Shown here in pieces: positions 1 to 8,421 of a stretch of DNA of 64,000 bases (the first letter of the stretch is position 1; every line of letters begins with the position of its first letter). The notes under the pieces are model-generated. The model was given only the letters and a program-made list of their open reading frames with translations. It had not been told where the DNA came from and searched no databases. Both the position numbers and the translations under genes were made by a program. The stretch is from a virus: positions 62,001 to 126,000 of IMG/VR virus record IMGVR_UViG_3300038441_000779. The stretch is one strand, 5' to 3'.

Positions 1-491
1 TTAGTGAACTTGTTGTGGTACAGTCTGAAGCCATCCCACAATGCATTCACTCGTGCATTGAGGTAGTTGTCATTGAAGTCCCTGGCCAGGTCGCTCTTTG
101 TGAGGCCCGGCTCGATCTCAAACACGACATCTTCGAACTCAGTCCGAAGCGAGCTACGCTTGGTATTTGGATTGGGGGCGAATTGCATCTTCGGAGCATC
201 GGCCTTGGGTTTCTTGGCGGTGCTCACATTGTGCAATGGAATTGCCAGAATGTACGGGTCTTTGGGATCCTCGGAGATATACACGACCGGGTTGAGGCTG
301 TCGTTGAAGTTACGGCCAGTACGTTCCAGCAAACGGTCCAGTACTTCGTTCAGCGCACCTTCGGCATCTGGCTCACTGAGACCATTCTCAACGGCCAGTT
401 CTTTTGCGCGATTATCGATCCACTCAGGGGAAATAGCCCGCAGGGAATAACCCTGCTCGTGGAAGAAGTCTTCGCGGTCTTTGGTTTCCAT
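1..491 (-). CDS. Hypothetical phage protein, 3' end cut by window edge
   Basis: An open minus-strand frame runs from the ATG at 491 to the left edge without a stop, giving at least 163 residues starting METKDREDFFHEQGYS. An AAGGA sits 9 bases before the ATG (minus-strand sense, 500-504), which supports this start. The protein is acidic in its N-terminal half and has a Lys/Pro-rich stretch near residues 90-110. I see no recognisable motif, signal peptide or membrane segment. It follows rnhA by 15 bases on the same strand, so the two are probably co-transcribed, but that says little about function. The TAA-like triplet at positions 1-3 is out of frame, so the gene really continues leftwards. 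Confidence 0.8.
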   Translation of the reverse strand, partial: METKDREDFFHEQGYSLRAISPEWIDNRAKELAVENGLSEPDAEGALNEVLDRLLERTGRNFNDSLNPVVYISEDPKDPYILAIPLHNVSTAKKPKADAPKMQFAPNPNTKRSSLRTEFEDVVFEIEPGLTKSDLARDFNDNYLNARVNALWDGFRLYHNKFT

Positions 492-506
492 TACATCTGT
501 CCTTAA

Positions 507-1058
507 TTAAGCAGCGGCAACTGGGGGAGTACCCGCCAGTGGTTTATATTCTTCGTCAATAGTAGTTGGGTTAGCGGCGGCTTCAACAGCCAATTCGTCA
601 GCCATTTCGTTAAACGGATCACCAGCATGGCCGGCTACCTTGTGGAAGGTAACCTTGTTTAGCTTGAGTAGCTCGTCCATGATCTTCCAGAGATCGGCGT
701 TCTTAACCGGGGTTTGTGCCTGGTAGGTTACCCAATTGTTACGAATCCATCCACGCAGCCAATTGGTGGCGCCGTCGATAACATATTGGGAATCAGTGCA
801 GATAATGAAATGTTTACCTGGCCCGAACTCTTCCAGGGCGGCAATTACCCCCAAGATCTCTTGGCGGTTATTGGTGGTCATGTAGTAGCCCTTAGACAGC
901 TTAACCACAATGCCATCATAGATAGCTACAATCCCATAACCTCCAGGTCCGGGGTTACCCTTACAGGCGCCGTCAGTATAGATGATGTAAGGATTCTGTT
1001 TTAAAGCTTCCTTAACCCCCTTGTTACTGACTTTCTTTTTGAAACGATTACTAGCCAT
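507..1058 (-). CDS. rnhA: Ribonuclease HI
   Basis: Degrades the RNA strand of RNA:DNA hybrids, most likely removing Okazaki primers and R-loops during phage replication. The 183-residue protein has the complete RNase H fold signature: YTDGACKGNPGPGG near residues 27-40 with catalytic D29, NRQE with E67, CTDSQYV with D89, and the flexible His loop VAGHAGDPFNEMAD with H144 and D154. This is the full DEDD set plus the histidine. A basic N-terminal extension of about 22 residues precedes the catalytic domain, and a short Ala-rich tail follows. The ATG at 1058 is preceded by AGAGG. It lies downstream of the ligase-containing genes on the same strand, separated by a hairpin, which fits a lagging-strand maturation group. 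Confidence 0.96.
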   Translation of the reverse strand: MASNRFKKKVSNKGVKEALKQNPYIIYTDGACKGNPGPGGYGIVAIYDGIVVKLSKGYYMTTNNRQEILGVIAALEEFGPGKHFIICTDSQYVIDGATNWLRGWIRNNWVTYQAQTPVKNADLWKIMDELLKLNKVTFHKVAGHAGDPFNEMADELAVEAAANPTTIDEEYKPLAGTPPVAAA

Positions 1059-1074
1059 AAGAACCTCTGACCGA

Positions 1075-1093
1075 GGAGGGTGGTTAACCCTCC
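1075..1093 (-). terminator. Small hairpin between the 467-residue gene and rnhA
   Basis: GGAGGGT and ACCCTCC form a 7-bp stem with a 5-base loop (1075-1093), directly after the stop of the upstream minus-strand gene and before rnhA. No oligo-T follows, so it may be a weak terminator, an RNA stabiliser or a processing site rather than a full stop. Confidence 0.45.
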
Positions 1094-1106
1094 CCAGCTT
1101 TACAGG

Positions 1107-2507
1107 TTAAAAGTACATGTTGAAACTGTCGGTGGTATCACGCGGTTCCAACTGACGGGTCATCTCAGCGGCGGTGTCGATAGTTTTGATAACCTTGACA
1201 CGCGACATGATGGTGTCGGACACGTAACGCAGGATGCTGACCATCAGTGGATCGTTGGACGGTTTAACAGCTGGCTCTTCGTAACGGCCATCGAACATTA
1301 CCAGGGCCTTACCCAACCACTCGTCCAGCTCGTTGCGCAGTTCCCACTCTTCTTTGTCCAGCTTGAACTTGAACGGATCGGAAGTACCAAAGCCACCACC
1401 GATGATCTCGATGGTGTTTTCTTCGGTACGGACCATGAGCATGTCGCGGAAACGGCCGTGCGGCAGAACAACCTCGGTAATCGCCAGCTTGTTGCGAGCA
1501 TAGAGCGAGTTGGTGTTGATCGTCCGGTCTTTCACGCTCTGGTTGGCGATACCGATGAAGGTAGGGCAGTTCAACCAGCAACGCATCAGGTTAACGCCGG
1601 TGAGGGACAGGCGGCTGTTGGTACGAACGGTGGTCTCGGTGATAGTACACTCCTTGACCGCTACCCGCCCGTTACAGTCGATCTTGGAATCGGTGATCTG
1701 TGCCTGGAAGTAATCACCGCGGCTCAAACCACTGCGACGGATAGTGGAACGCTCCAGATAGACACCGTTGTAGTTGGTATCGAACTCACGCACTTTCTCG
1801 TATTCGCCCACATCCAGTTTCTTTGGAGTGTGGTCGACAGTGGTGTCACTGATCAGGCACTCGCTGTACTTGCCGCCGATCAGACTGACCGAGTTGAACA
1901 GACTGCAATCACGCACGTCGGCGTTGATCACGATAACAGACGCGCCGCGCTTGTGATCGACCTGGTTGCGGTTCATGCTCCAAGGATTGGACAGGTGCCC
2001 ACCGCTATCACGCTCGATCCACACCTTGGAGTCTTTGGACATCAAGTAGGCGTGGTACTGCCCTTCCAGCTCGAAGATGTACGCATCGAGTACGGTCTCT
2101 TTCGGAACCGGCAGTCCGTAATGGCGGTAGCAGAACCATTCGGAACTGAGGCCATCCGGGAAAGTCCGCATACCTTCCGGGTTATTGATTGCGGTGATGG
2201 AACCAAAGGTGAAGTCGCTAGCCACTGGGGCCAGCAAGTTACCCAAGACCACCAGGCCGGAGTCTAATCGGTCGAAATCTTTAATTGAAAGGCCCGACTG
2301 CACGACCTGAGAGATCTTGGGTACTTCTTTGGGTTTGTTGCCACCACGGAAGGTCGGGAAGGTACTAACCAGCCGTTGGAATTTGGCTGGCTCCAGTACT
2401 TCTTTGGCCGTTACTGGTCCGACTACCATTGGCAGGGTGGTTTCTTTGGACGCCACTTCTACCTTGGCAGTCCGAGCTGTCTTCACTACTGCTTTTGTAT
2501 CAGTCAT
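1107..2507 (-). CDS. Beta-solenoid-like protein coupled to DNA ligase
   Basis: I do not recognise a family. The protein is about 466 residues when started at the ATG at 2507; the GTG one codon upstream is possible but lies closer to the AAGGA. The ATG overlaps the ligA stop (TGATG), so translation is coupled to the ligase. The first 35 residues are Thr/Lys/Val rich. From about residue 180 to 330 there is a regular alternation of short beta-type strands and turns (for example ADVRDCSLFNSVSL, ECLISDTTVDHT, LERSTIRRSGL, AQITDSKIDCNGRVAVKECTITETTV), which resembles a pentapeptide-like or right-handed beta-helix fold. The C-terminal third looks alpha/beta with no catalytic signature. It could be a virion protein or a DNA-mimic or scaffold factor; its position between ligA and rnhA favours a non-structural role, but this is inference. 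Confidence 0.85.
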   Translation of the reverse strand: MTDTKAVVKTARTAKVEVASKETTLPMVVGPVTAKEVLEPAKFQRLVSTFPTFRGGNKPKEVPKISQVVQSGLSIKDFDRLDSGLVVLGNLLAPVASDFTFGSITAINNPEGMRTFPDGLSSEWFCYRHYGLPVPKETVLDAYIFELEGQYHAYLMSKDSKVWIERDSGGHLSNPWSMNRNQVDHKRGASVIVINADVRDCSLFNSVSLIGGKYSECLISDTTVDHTPKKLDVGEYEKVREFDTNYNGVYLERSTIRRSGLSRGDYFQAQITDSKIDCNGRVAVKECTITETTVRTNSRLSLTGVNLMRCWLNCPTFIGIANQSVKDRTINTNSLYARNKLAITEVVLPHGRFRDMLMVRTEENTIEIIGGGFGTSDPFKFKLDKEEWELRNELDEWLGKALVMFDGRYEEPAVKPSNDPLMVSILRYVSDTIMSRVKVIKTIDTAAEMTRQLEPRDTTDSFNMYF

Positions 2508-4483
2508 CACTTGAGTCCTTTTATCGTTTCGATCAGTTTATCGATACTACTTGCTTTGGTTCCCTCGATCGTAGGGATACCTAGCTCAGTTGCTTTTAAT
2601 ATCTTACTTTTACTAGGTTTCTCCCCGACCAACAGAAACTGGCAATCCTTGGTCAAATTCTCGACCAATTCAATTCCATGGCTTGCAAAGTAAGCGCCCA
2701 GCTCTTCCCGAGCTTGGCCCAACGAACCGGTAACGATGCCTTTGATACCAGTTACTACCGTTTCGTTTACATCCACCGACATATAACGCAGAATGTCTCG
2801 AGCGTTGTCGTAGAAGTCCTCATTGCGCAATACAGCTGCTATAGGCAAAGCCAACCCAGCACCAAAGCCAGGAACCTTCATGACCTTCTCAGGGTCTTTC
2901 AGGAAGTCCAAGGCGTCAGTATTAGGTGCTTCATCCCGACGCAGTTCAATAGGCAAAGCATCAGCCAGTTTCTTGGCTCGAGTCAGATCAATGCCCGGCA
3001 GGCCCAGTGCTTTGATAATGATGTGCCACGGTTGTTTACGTGCTGCTTGAATGCGTTCAGCGATCTTCTCCCCGACATTGGTAGGGTCCAGCAACCAAAT
3101 AACATCAGAAGTACTGCTGATGACGTCGAAGTCAATCAACTGTGCCAGCTTGACTGGTCCGAGGTCTTCGATATTCAGGCAGCGTTTATCAACCAGCGCT
3201 ACACAACGCATCAGAAGCTGCCCAGGACACTCCACAACGTTGTTACAAACGAGTTCGGCGCTGTTCTTGCTCTTACGTATCTCTAGAACAGAACCACAGC
3301 TAGGGCACTCTGTAGGAGCTTCAAAGAGGGGTCCGCTTCCGCTAGAGACGACACGATGCAACCGAGGAATAACATCGCCGTTGCGGCTGACCGAAATAAC
3401 ACTGTCTTCACGCAGCTCCAATGCAAGGAATTGGTAAATATTGTCCAGAGACGCTCGGTCACACTGAACACCGCCCAAACGAATAGGCTGGTAATTAATG
3501 CACGGAGTTACACGCCCAGTCTTACCTACCTGCCAGTCGATACTTACCGGAGTGGTTTCCTTCTCTTCGTCAGGGAACTTGTAAGCAATGGCCCAGTTAG
3601 GATGACGGTTAGTCACCCCCAATTCAGCCTGGCGAGCGATACTGTTGATCTTGCGCACCACGCCGTCCACTGGAATGTTGAGCAGTACCCTGTTGCGTTC
3701 GATATCCTGTTTGGTTGCTTGTGGGGCTGGCCAGAACCCTAGGCGCTCCCAAGCAAACCGCAGTTCTTCGTATTCGTCACAACCAAAGTTGGTATCGGAC
3801 CAGTAGATGTTGAAGTCCAGCAGTCCGATGGCGTTCTTGTCCATGTTCTTTTCCAGAGCACGAACAAAGCCACTGGCGGCATTACGTGGAGTACTCTTCT
3901 TCTTGACTGCTACCTCGTTGTAGGAGTCGAAGCTGAAGATATCCAGATAGCCTTCACCGCGTACTGTAAGCTGTTCCATGCCCTTTTGGCCACGCAACAC
4001 TTTAGGGATGGTGCGGAACAACGGAAGGGTGTGAGTTACGTCCTCACCTTCCATACCACTACCCCGAGTGGTCATCTGCTTGAATTCCAGATAACCGTCT
4101 TGGTTCTTGAGATACAGGATCTCCAACGCCAAGCCGTCGATCTTGTATTCGTCGTAGTACTCTTCGTCGGGGAACTTCTTGGTGAACTGTTCCAGCGCGT
4201 CGTGAGTCAATGCTTTCTTGAGGCTGAGCATTGGGTTGTCGAACGTAATCAACGTCAACCCAGCACCGCTAGGCTCGTGGATAGGTACTGGCTTGTTCTG
4301 TATGTCGAACAGTTCAGCCAGTTCCGGGTGGTGTTCCCGCAGCTCTTCGAAACGCTCCACCATTTCGTCGTAAACGTGGTTGGGGATGACCGCTGTGTTC
4401 TTGTTGAAGTACAAGTCGGCGTGATAGGCGATCTCTTTACTGAGCCTTTCCATCTCACCGAATACAGAATCTTTGTTAGGCAT
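2507..4483 (-). CDS. ligA: NAD-dependent DNA ligase
   Basis: Seals nicks with NAD+ as cofactor and probably joins Okazaki fragments. At 658 residues it is full length for bacterial-type LigA. Visible domains in order: an N-terminal Ia NAD-binding helix region (YHADLYFNKNT...HVYDEM, residues 20-41), PMLSLKKAL near 84-92, the adenylation motif KIDG with K114, NWAIAYKFPDEEKETTP, the GKTGRVTP / GGVQ motifs of the adenylation and OB domains, a four-cysteine zinc finger (CPSCGSV...LVCNN...ECPG), a helix-hairpin-helix region (KVPGFG) and a C-terminal BRCT domain (GIVTGSLGQAREELGAYF). No essential residue seems missing. The start ATG at 4483 follows GAGG. The stop overlaps the start of the next gene by one base. 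A hairpin lies upstream between this gene and the nucleotidyltransferase pair. Confidence 0.97.
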   Translation of the reverse strand: MPNKDSVFGEMERLSKEIAYHADLYFNKNTAVIPNHVYDEMVERFEELREHHPELAELFDIQNKPVPIHEPSGAGLTLITFDNPMLSLKKALTHDALEQFTKKFPDEEYYDEYKIDGLALEILYLKNQDGYLEFKQMTTRGSGMEGEDVTHTLPLFRTIPKVLRGQKGMEQLTVRGEGYLDIFSFDSYNEVAVKKKSTPRNAASGFVRALEKNMDKNAIGLLDFNIYWSDTNFGCDEYEELRFAWERLGFWPAPQATKQDIERNRVLLNIPVDGVVRKINSIARQAELGVTNRHPNWAIAYKFPDEEKETTPVSIDWQVGKTGRVTPCINYQPIRLGGVQCDRASLDNIYQFLALELREDSVISVSRNGDVIPRLHRVVSSGSGPLFEAPTECPSCGSVLEIRKSKNSAELVCNNVVECPGQLLMRCVALVDKRCLNIEDLGPVKLAQLIDFDVISSTSDVIWLLDPTNVGEKIAERIQAARKQPWHIIIKALGLPGIDLTRAKKLADALPIELRRDEAPNTDALDFLKDPEKVMKVPGFGAGLALPIAAVLRNEDFYDNARDILRYMSVDVNETVVTGIKGIVTGSLGQAREELGAYFASHGIELVENLTKDCQFLLVGEKPSKSKILKATELGIPTIEGTKASSIDKLIETIKGLK

Positions 4484-4517
4484 ATTAACCTCGAAATTAG
4501 ACCAAGCGGCTATAAGG

Positions 4518-4549
4518 CTAGGTACCAGGGTGTTACCCCCAGCACCTAG
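4518..4549 (-). terminator. Imperfect hairpin between nucleotidyltransferase pair and ligA
   Basis: CTAGGT (4518-4523) pairs with ACCTAG (4544-4549), with an inner GGGT/ACCC pairing and small internal loops. It follows the stop of the minus-strand gene at 4555 and precedes ligA. No clear T-tract follows. Confidence 0.4.
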
Positions 4550-4554
4550 TCCGT

Positions 4555-5028
4555 TTAGGCCGACTCGCGTACTTTGTTCTTTTCAGCCATCAGATCATTC
4601 AGCAAGCGGATGTCGACCAGATCTTGGTCGCGCTTAGCTTTTGAGCGTTCTGGCTGGGCATAGCCACCACGTTTCTGGATCATCAACGTCAGAACGTCAA
4701 AGATTTGGATGCCTTCTTCATTACAGATTGGGAAGTAGGTATTACGTTTACGGATCCAGATGGGGTGCTCTTCGTCCCATTCCTTGCCGTGCCCACTCTC
4801 ATACTGGAAAGCGACGTCCGTCATCGGATGGCAAATCACTTTCTGGTGAACGGCCAACTTGTGGAACGATTCTTCGTTTACCCACAGGTTGATGTCCTGG
4901 GTATGCTCTCGCAATCCCATGGCAACCAATGCACCGCCGCCACCCACGACCATGTGTTCAAATGGAATACCGTGGTCTTCGAAAAGAACTCGCAAAGTTA
5001 CTGCGATGTCATAAGAACTCTTGAACAT
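4555..5028 (-). CDS. Nucleotidyltransferase-fold protein, degenerate active site
   Basis: A 157-residue protein with the outline of a minimal (MNT/AbiEii-like) nucleotidyltransferase: VVGGGGALVAMGLREHTQDIN, i.e. a glycine-rich turn at residues 29-32 followed after about 12 residues by D45-I-N47. In active family members this position is Asp-x-Asp/Glu, so N47 replaces a metal ligand. The C-terminus has the family's typical helical stretch (ERSKAKRDQDLVDIRLLNDL). It starts one base after the stop of its upstream paralogue (5030-5515) and aligns with it residue for residue around position 45, so the two arose by duplication. Most likely the pair form a catalytic and non-catalytic partner, or this copy has become a binding protein. 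No substrate can be named. Confidence 0.75.
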   Translation of the reverse strand: MFKSSYDIAVTLRVLFEDHGIPFEHMVVGGGGALVAMGLREHTQDINLWVNEESFHKLAVHQKVICHPMTDVAFQYESGHGKEWDEEHPIWIRKRNTYFPICNEEGIQIFDVLTLMIQKRGGYAQPERSKAKRDQDLVDIRLLNDLMAEKNKVRESA

Positions 5029-5029
5029 A

Positions 5030-5515
5030 TCAAACCTTAGTTCTGTTAAGTTGGAGACCGGCAGCAGCCAGCTGGTCCCGCATTGAGTAAACGTTGTCCA
5101 GGCATTCCTTCAACGCCTGGATGTCTTTACGATCTTGCGCGGCCTTTAATGGGGGACGTTCAGGATGGTTCGCCATGATTTCTTTTTGTTTGATGAGTTG
5201 TTCCGGATGGTAGATCCAGATACCCAAATAATCCATGACATGAACTTTGTCAATCCCCGTAGGCAGCATGTGGAGATCCACCATGCCGTCCCATGCGATA
5301 AGCTCGCCAGTAAGACCTTGCTGAGCCCCTTTTCGTGCTTTATGTTTTTCGAAGAAGTCCACGGGCACGTCCACATCCAGGTCACTGGTATATTTACGCA
5401 AACCCAACAGAACCAAAGCAGCACCGGCGGACAGTACTACCTTTTCGTAAGGCAACCCTAGTTCAACGCAGAGTTGCTTATAACGACGAGATACAGCAGC
5501 ACGATCTAGACTCAT
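5030..5515 (-). CDS. Nucleotidyltransferase-fold protein (AbiEii/MNT-like)
   Basis: A 161-residue protein with a recognisable nucleotidyltransferase core: SAGAALVLLGLRKYTSDLDVDV gives the turn at about 29-32 and the metal-binding pair D45-L-D47; a candidate third acidic residue is D80 (GMVDLHML). The C-terminal helix RPPLKAAQDRKDIQALKE matches the usual Lys/Arg-Lys-Asp-hydrophobic end of this fold. Members transfer nucleotides to proteins, RNA or antibiotics; the substrate here is unknown. It precedes the degenerate paralogue by one base and lies between ligA and a Rad50-like gene. The start ATG at 5515 follows AGG. It is not a phage tRNA CCA-adding enzyme, which would be far longer. Confidence 0.78.
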   Translation of the reverse strand: MSLDRAAVSRRYKQLCVELGLPYEKVVLSAGAALVLLGLRKYTSDLDVDVPVDFFEKHKARKGAQQGLTGELIAWDGMVDLHMLPTGIDKVHVMDYLGIWIYHPEQLIKQKEIMANHPERPPLKAAQDRKDIQALKECLDNVYSMRDQLAAAGLQLNRTKV

Positions 5516-5523
5516 GGCATTAC

Positions 5524-5838
5524 CTACCCTAACATGTTTTCATTCATGTGACCGATGATGTTCTCGATGCTCTGGGCGTCAATTGAGGTGTACGCCGGGT
5601 TCAGGGCGGTATAGTTGATACCTTTCATACCCATCGAATCGAAGTTCACCAACGCCTGGTTCATCCCATGGAACTCCACAACGGCCGTCTTAGGACCACT
5701 GTTTTGTTGAATGGTGATGTACGCCACACCTTGTCCAGCAAACGAGGGGATCAGCACCCCGGTCTTGTCCTGAGTTACGCGAACTGGAAGTTTCACTGGT
5801 GAATTCCCTTGTGTAGAAAACTGGCTATAGCCGTTCAT
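5524..5838 (-). CDS. Hypothetical small protein
   Basis: A 104-residue frame from the ATG at 5838, followed after 8 bases by the nucleotidyltransferase start. The N-terminal 25 residues are Gln/Ser/Thr-rich; the middle (TGVLIPSFAGQGVAYITIQQNSGPKTAVVEFHG) looks all-beta; the end is helical. No known domain is recognised. The ribosome site is weak (GGGAAG about 13 bases upstream). It has its own 114-bp upstream region after a terminator hairpin, so it probably heads the transcript carrying the nucleotidyltransferases. Confidence 0.75.
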   Translation of the reverse strand: MNGYSQFSTQGNSPVKLPVRVTQDKTGVLIPSFAGQGVAYITIQQNSGPKTAVVEFHGMNQALVNFDSMGMKGINYTALNPAYTSIDAQSIENIIGHMNENMLG

Positions 5839-5893
5839 ATGGTTTGATGCTTCCCAAAATATGTTCAGACATCGGCTAACCTAACAAGGGAAT

Positions 5894-5916
5894 CAGGATA
5901 AGCGAAACTTATCCTG
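5894..5916 (-). terminator. Hairpin downstream of SbcC-like gene
   Basis: CAGGATAAG and CTTATCCTG form a perfect 9-bp stem around a 5-base loop (TTTCG on the minus strand), about 37 bases after the stop of the minus-strand SbcC-like gene. No long T-run follows. The remaining intergenic sequence (5839-5893, 5917-5952) shows nothing else that I can support. Confidence 0.6.
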
Positions 5917-5952
5917 TTCATACATCGTAGTAATATAGGTCCAAAATAAATC

Positions 5953-8421
5953 TTAGACTACCACGCTGTGCTTGTTAGGGGTGCCGGGTAATGTCAGTCC
6001 CTCGTACTTAAAGGCAATGATATTCGGATCCTTGAGGATACCGTATTGCCCGAAATAGTGAGAGACCATGAAGAGTTGCCGTGGGTTCTTGCCCTGCGTG
6101 TATTCCTGGATGAAGTTAAAGAAGCGGCCGCGCTTGATCTCGTCAAACGACACACCAACCTCATCCATGATCAACGGAGTAGGGAACCCTACGTATGCAG
6201 CCAATACAAAACGAAACGCCCAGTCAATCATGTCGGTTTCACCGGCAGAGCATTCCGAGATATCCGGGGTGGGGTCAGCATCACCCGTCACCACTGGGAA
6301 CTTGTAATTGAGGTCCCCGTTCTCTTTGTTGCAAGGTTTCACATAAAGAGTGGTGTTCCAGATTTCTTTAATAACAGTGTTGACGTTACCGCACAACGAA
6401 TTGATGAAGTCGCTCATCAACTTACCAATGATACCCTTGCTAGGGCACAGGCCATCCATCAGGATCTCGACGGTCTTGAGTCGAGCACGCATCCGGTTAA
6501 TGTCAGAGGTAATGGATTCCACTACCGCTGTCAGGCTCTTGGCGTTGATGATCGAACTCATGTGTTCGTCTTTCATGCCAGTCAGTTCAGAAACCCGAGT
6601 GTCTACCAAGTCACGCAACTGAACGTTAGCACGGTTAGCCATGCCTTCCAGGAGTTCTACTTGCAAGAGACGAACTTCTTCGATCTCCCGCTCATAGTTG
6701 GCGATGCTCATCAACTCTTCGTTAAGCAAGAACACCCGGCGCTTGTAGAAAGAGATCTGGTTATTCACACCCACCAAATCAGTCTCAAGGTTCTGGACAT
6801 GTGTTGCGATATCCAAAACGTTATCTTGGCTGATAAGGTCCAAGCGAGCGTCTACAACCTTCTTCTCATCGAACAGGGTCTGTCGGTAAGCAATCACCCC
6901 AACACGGCACATAAACGCATCCAGGACGTTACAGAGGGGTCCTGCTGGCGACTTACCAATGTTGTACGAACGAATCAGTTCTGGAAGTACCCGAACGTTA
7001 CCATTCTCCCGAACAAAGTTATAAAGCTGGTTCATTGTCAGATACCATTCGGCATCGTTTTCAATACGCAGATCCAAAGCTTTACTTTGAGCAGTTAGTC
7101 GTTCTACCTGGCCATATTGCGCCGCAATGGTTTCTTGCAGCGTGGCAATGTCCTTTTGGGTAATCCCTACCTTAAATGTGCTGGTGCAATCAGGACACTC
7201 GATATTCTCAGCCGACTGGTAGTGACGGAGTTTATGCTCCATCTGTTCCAATTGCGATTTAAGGTTACGCAGCTTGTTGCCTAGTTGTTCCTGATCCAGC
7301 AGCAACTGCTTATAAGCGCCGCTGGTGAGACTTTCGTCACTCAGGGTAACAACCCTACCCAAGTACTCTTTAAACCTGCCTACGACGTACTCCAGGCCTG
7401 TAAAGACCATCTCTGGGTCATCGAACACCGGCTGGTTGTTAAGCAGGTTGTTATAACGCTCCAGATCCTTATTGGTTCGCGCCAAGTCCTCGTCGATGTG
7501 CTTGGCTTGGTCCTTGAAAGCACCAGGATCTTTCAGGAAGTCATCCAATCCTTCGAGGTAGGAGGCGTGCTCCGCGATAACCCCTTTCAGAACGTTGGCC
7601 TTGTCCTGATACTTGCTCAGCATGCCGTCTGCTGTGTCATAGGCCGACTCAAGCTCTTCCTTAGAGAACTGAACACCGCTGAGGTTATTTACCAACAGCT
7701 TGTCCACCAAGAAAGTATAACGATCATGTTTACTACGCAGATTAGGATCCATCTTAGCCGATTCCAAACGCCCACGCATTAACAACGAACTTTGCAGATC
7801 TTGATCGACCTGCTTAATCCGACGCTCGAGTTCCTCTACCCCACAATTACTAAGTGTGGAGAGTTTACGGTTCTCTTCGGTGTGGCGTTCGATCTGCTTC
7901 TTGATCGTTGACTTGAGGTCGTTACGTTCTTGTCGCAGTTTCGAGTAAACCCCCAACGCGTATTCCGTGTCGTTAGGGTAGACCTGGAGGATAACTTCCT
8001 TGCGACGGTTAGGTGACATGGCCGAAAGACGGTCTACCATCTTCAAGCCGTTCAGGATCCGAATCAATCCGCCGTCTGCTTTGCCGAAGTGGTTGTAGAC
8101 CAATTCTTTCTGTGCACTGTAAGTACCGCCAGTGTTCAGCTCAGGACCGTCGTCAATTTTAAAGCTATGACCGTTACCCACCCCGGTGTAACTGTCGAGT
8201 TTGTACGTCCGCTTATTGTGTATGTATTCCACATACTTCCGCCCACCACGGTAGTTACCGTTCTCTGGTGGTAGCGGATTAAGTTCTTTTAAGCACGACG
8301 TCTTCCCCACGCCATTTGGCGCAATAAACAAATTGATCATGCTGCGCGTGTCCAACTCAATCTTGGTGATCCCACTCGACAGCAAAGGAATGTAATTTTC
8401 GAGAATCAGTTTTACAAGCAT
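5953..8421 (-). CDS. SbcC/Rad50-like recombination ATPase
   Basis: An SMC-type ATPase expected to pair with an Mre11/SbcD-like nuclease for DNA end processing or recombination-dependent replication. I place the start at the ATG at 8421 (822 residues, AAGGA upstream): the longer in-frame reading to 8538 would run into the divergent plus-strand gene. Features in order: Walker A IAPNGVGKTS (about 33-42), a long coiled coil with a central zinc hook ECPDC (about 407-411), a second coiled coil, the ABC signature region ECSAGETDMIDW (about 723) and Walker B TPLIMDEVGVSFDE (about 745-758). The domain order and central CxxC are typical of Rad50/SbcC and T4 gp46. No SbcD/gp47-type nuclease is seen in the window. 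The stop is followed by a hairpin. Confidence 0.9.
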   Translation of the reverse strand: MLVKLILENYIPLLSSGITKIELDTRSMINLFIAPNGVGKTSCLKELNPLPPENGNYRGGRKYVEYIHNKRTYKLDSYTGVGNGHSFKIDDGPELNTGGTYSAQKELVYNHFGKADGGLIRILNGLKMVDRLSAMSPNRRKEVILQVYPNDTEYALGVYSKLRQERNDLKSTIKKQIERHTEENRKLSTLSNCGVEELERRIKQVDQDLQSSLLMRGRLESAKMDPNLRSKHDRYTFLVDKLLVNNLSGVQFSKEELESAYDTADGMLSKYQDKANVLKGVIAEHASYLEGLDDFLKDPGAFKDQAKHIDEDLARTNKDLERYNNLLNNQPVFDDPEMVFTGLEYVVGRFKEYLGRVVTLSDESLTSGAYKQLLLDQEQLGNKLRNLKSQLEQMEHKLRHYQSAENIECPDCTSTFKVGITQKDIATLQETIAAQYGQVERLTAQSKALDLRIENDAEWYLTMNQLYNFVRENGNVRVLPELIRSYNIGKSPAGPLCNVLDAFMCRVGVIAYRQTLFDEKKVVDARLDLISQDNVLDIATHVQNLETDLVGVNNQISFYKRRVFLLNEELMSIANYEREIEEVRLLQVELLEGMANRANVQLRDLVDTRVSELTGMKDEHMSSIINAKSLTAVVESITSDINRMRARLKTVEILMDGLCPSKGIIGKLMSDFINSLCGNVNTVIKEIWNTTLYVKPCNKENGDLNYKFPVVTGDADPTPDISECSAGETDMIDWAFRFVLAAYVGFPTPLIMDEVGVSFDEIKRGRFFNFIQEYTQGKNPRQLFMVSHYFGQYGILKDPNIIAFKYEGLTLPGTPNKHSVVV

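Noticed and set aside
1080-2267. A 395-residue plus-strand frame opposite the 467-residue gene
   Set aside because: Antisense shadow. The minus-strand gene has a ribosome site and stop-start coupling with ligA.
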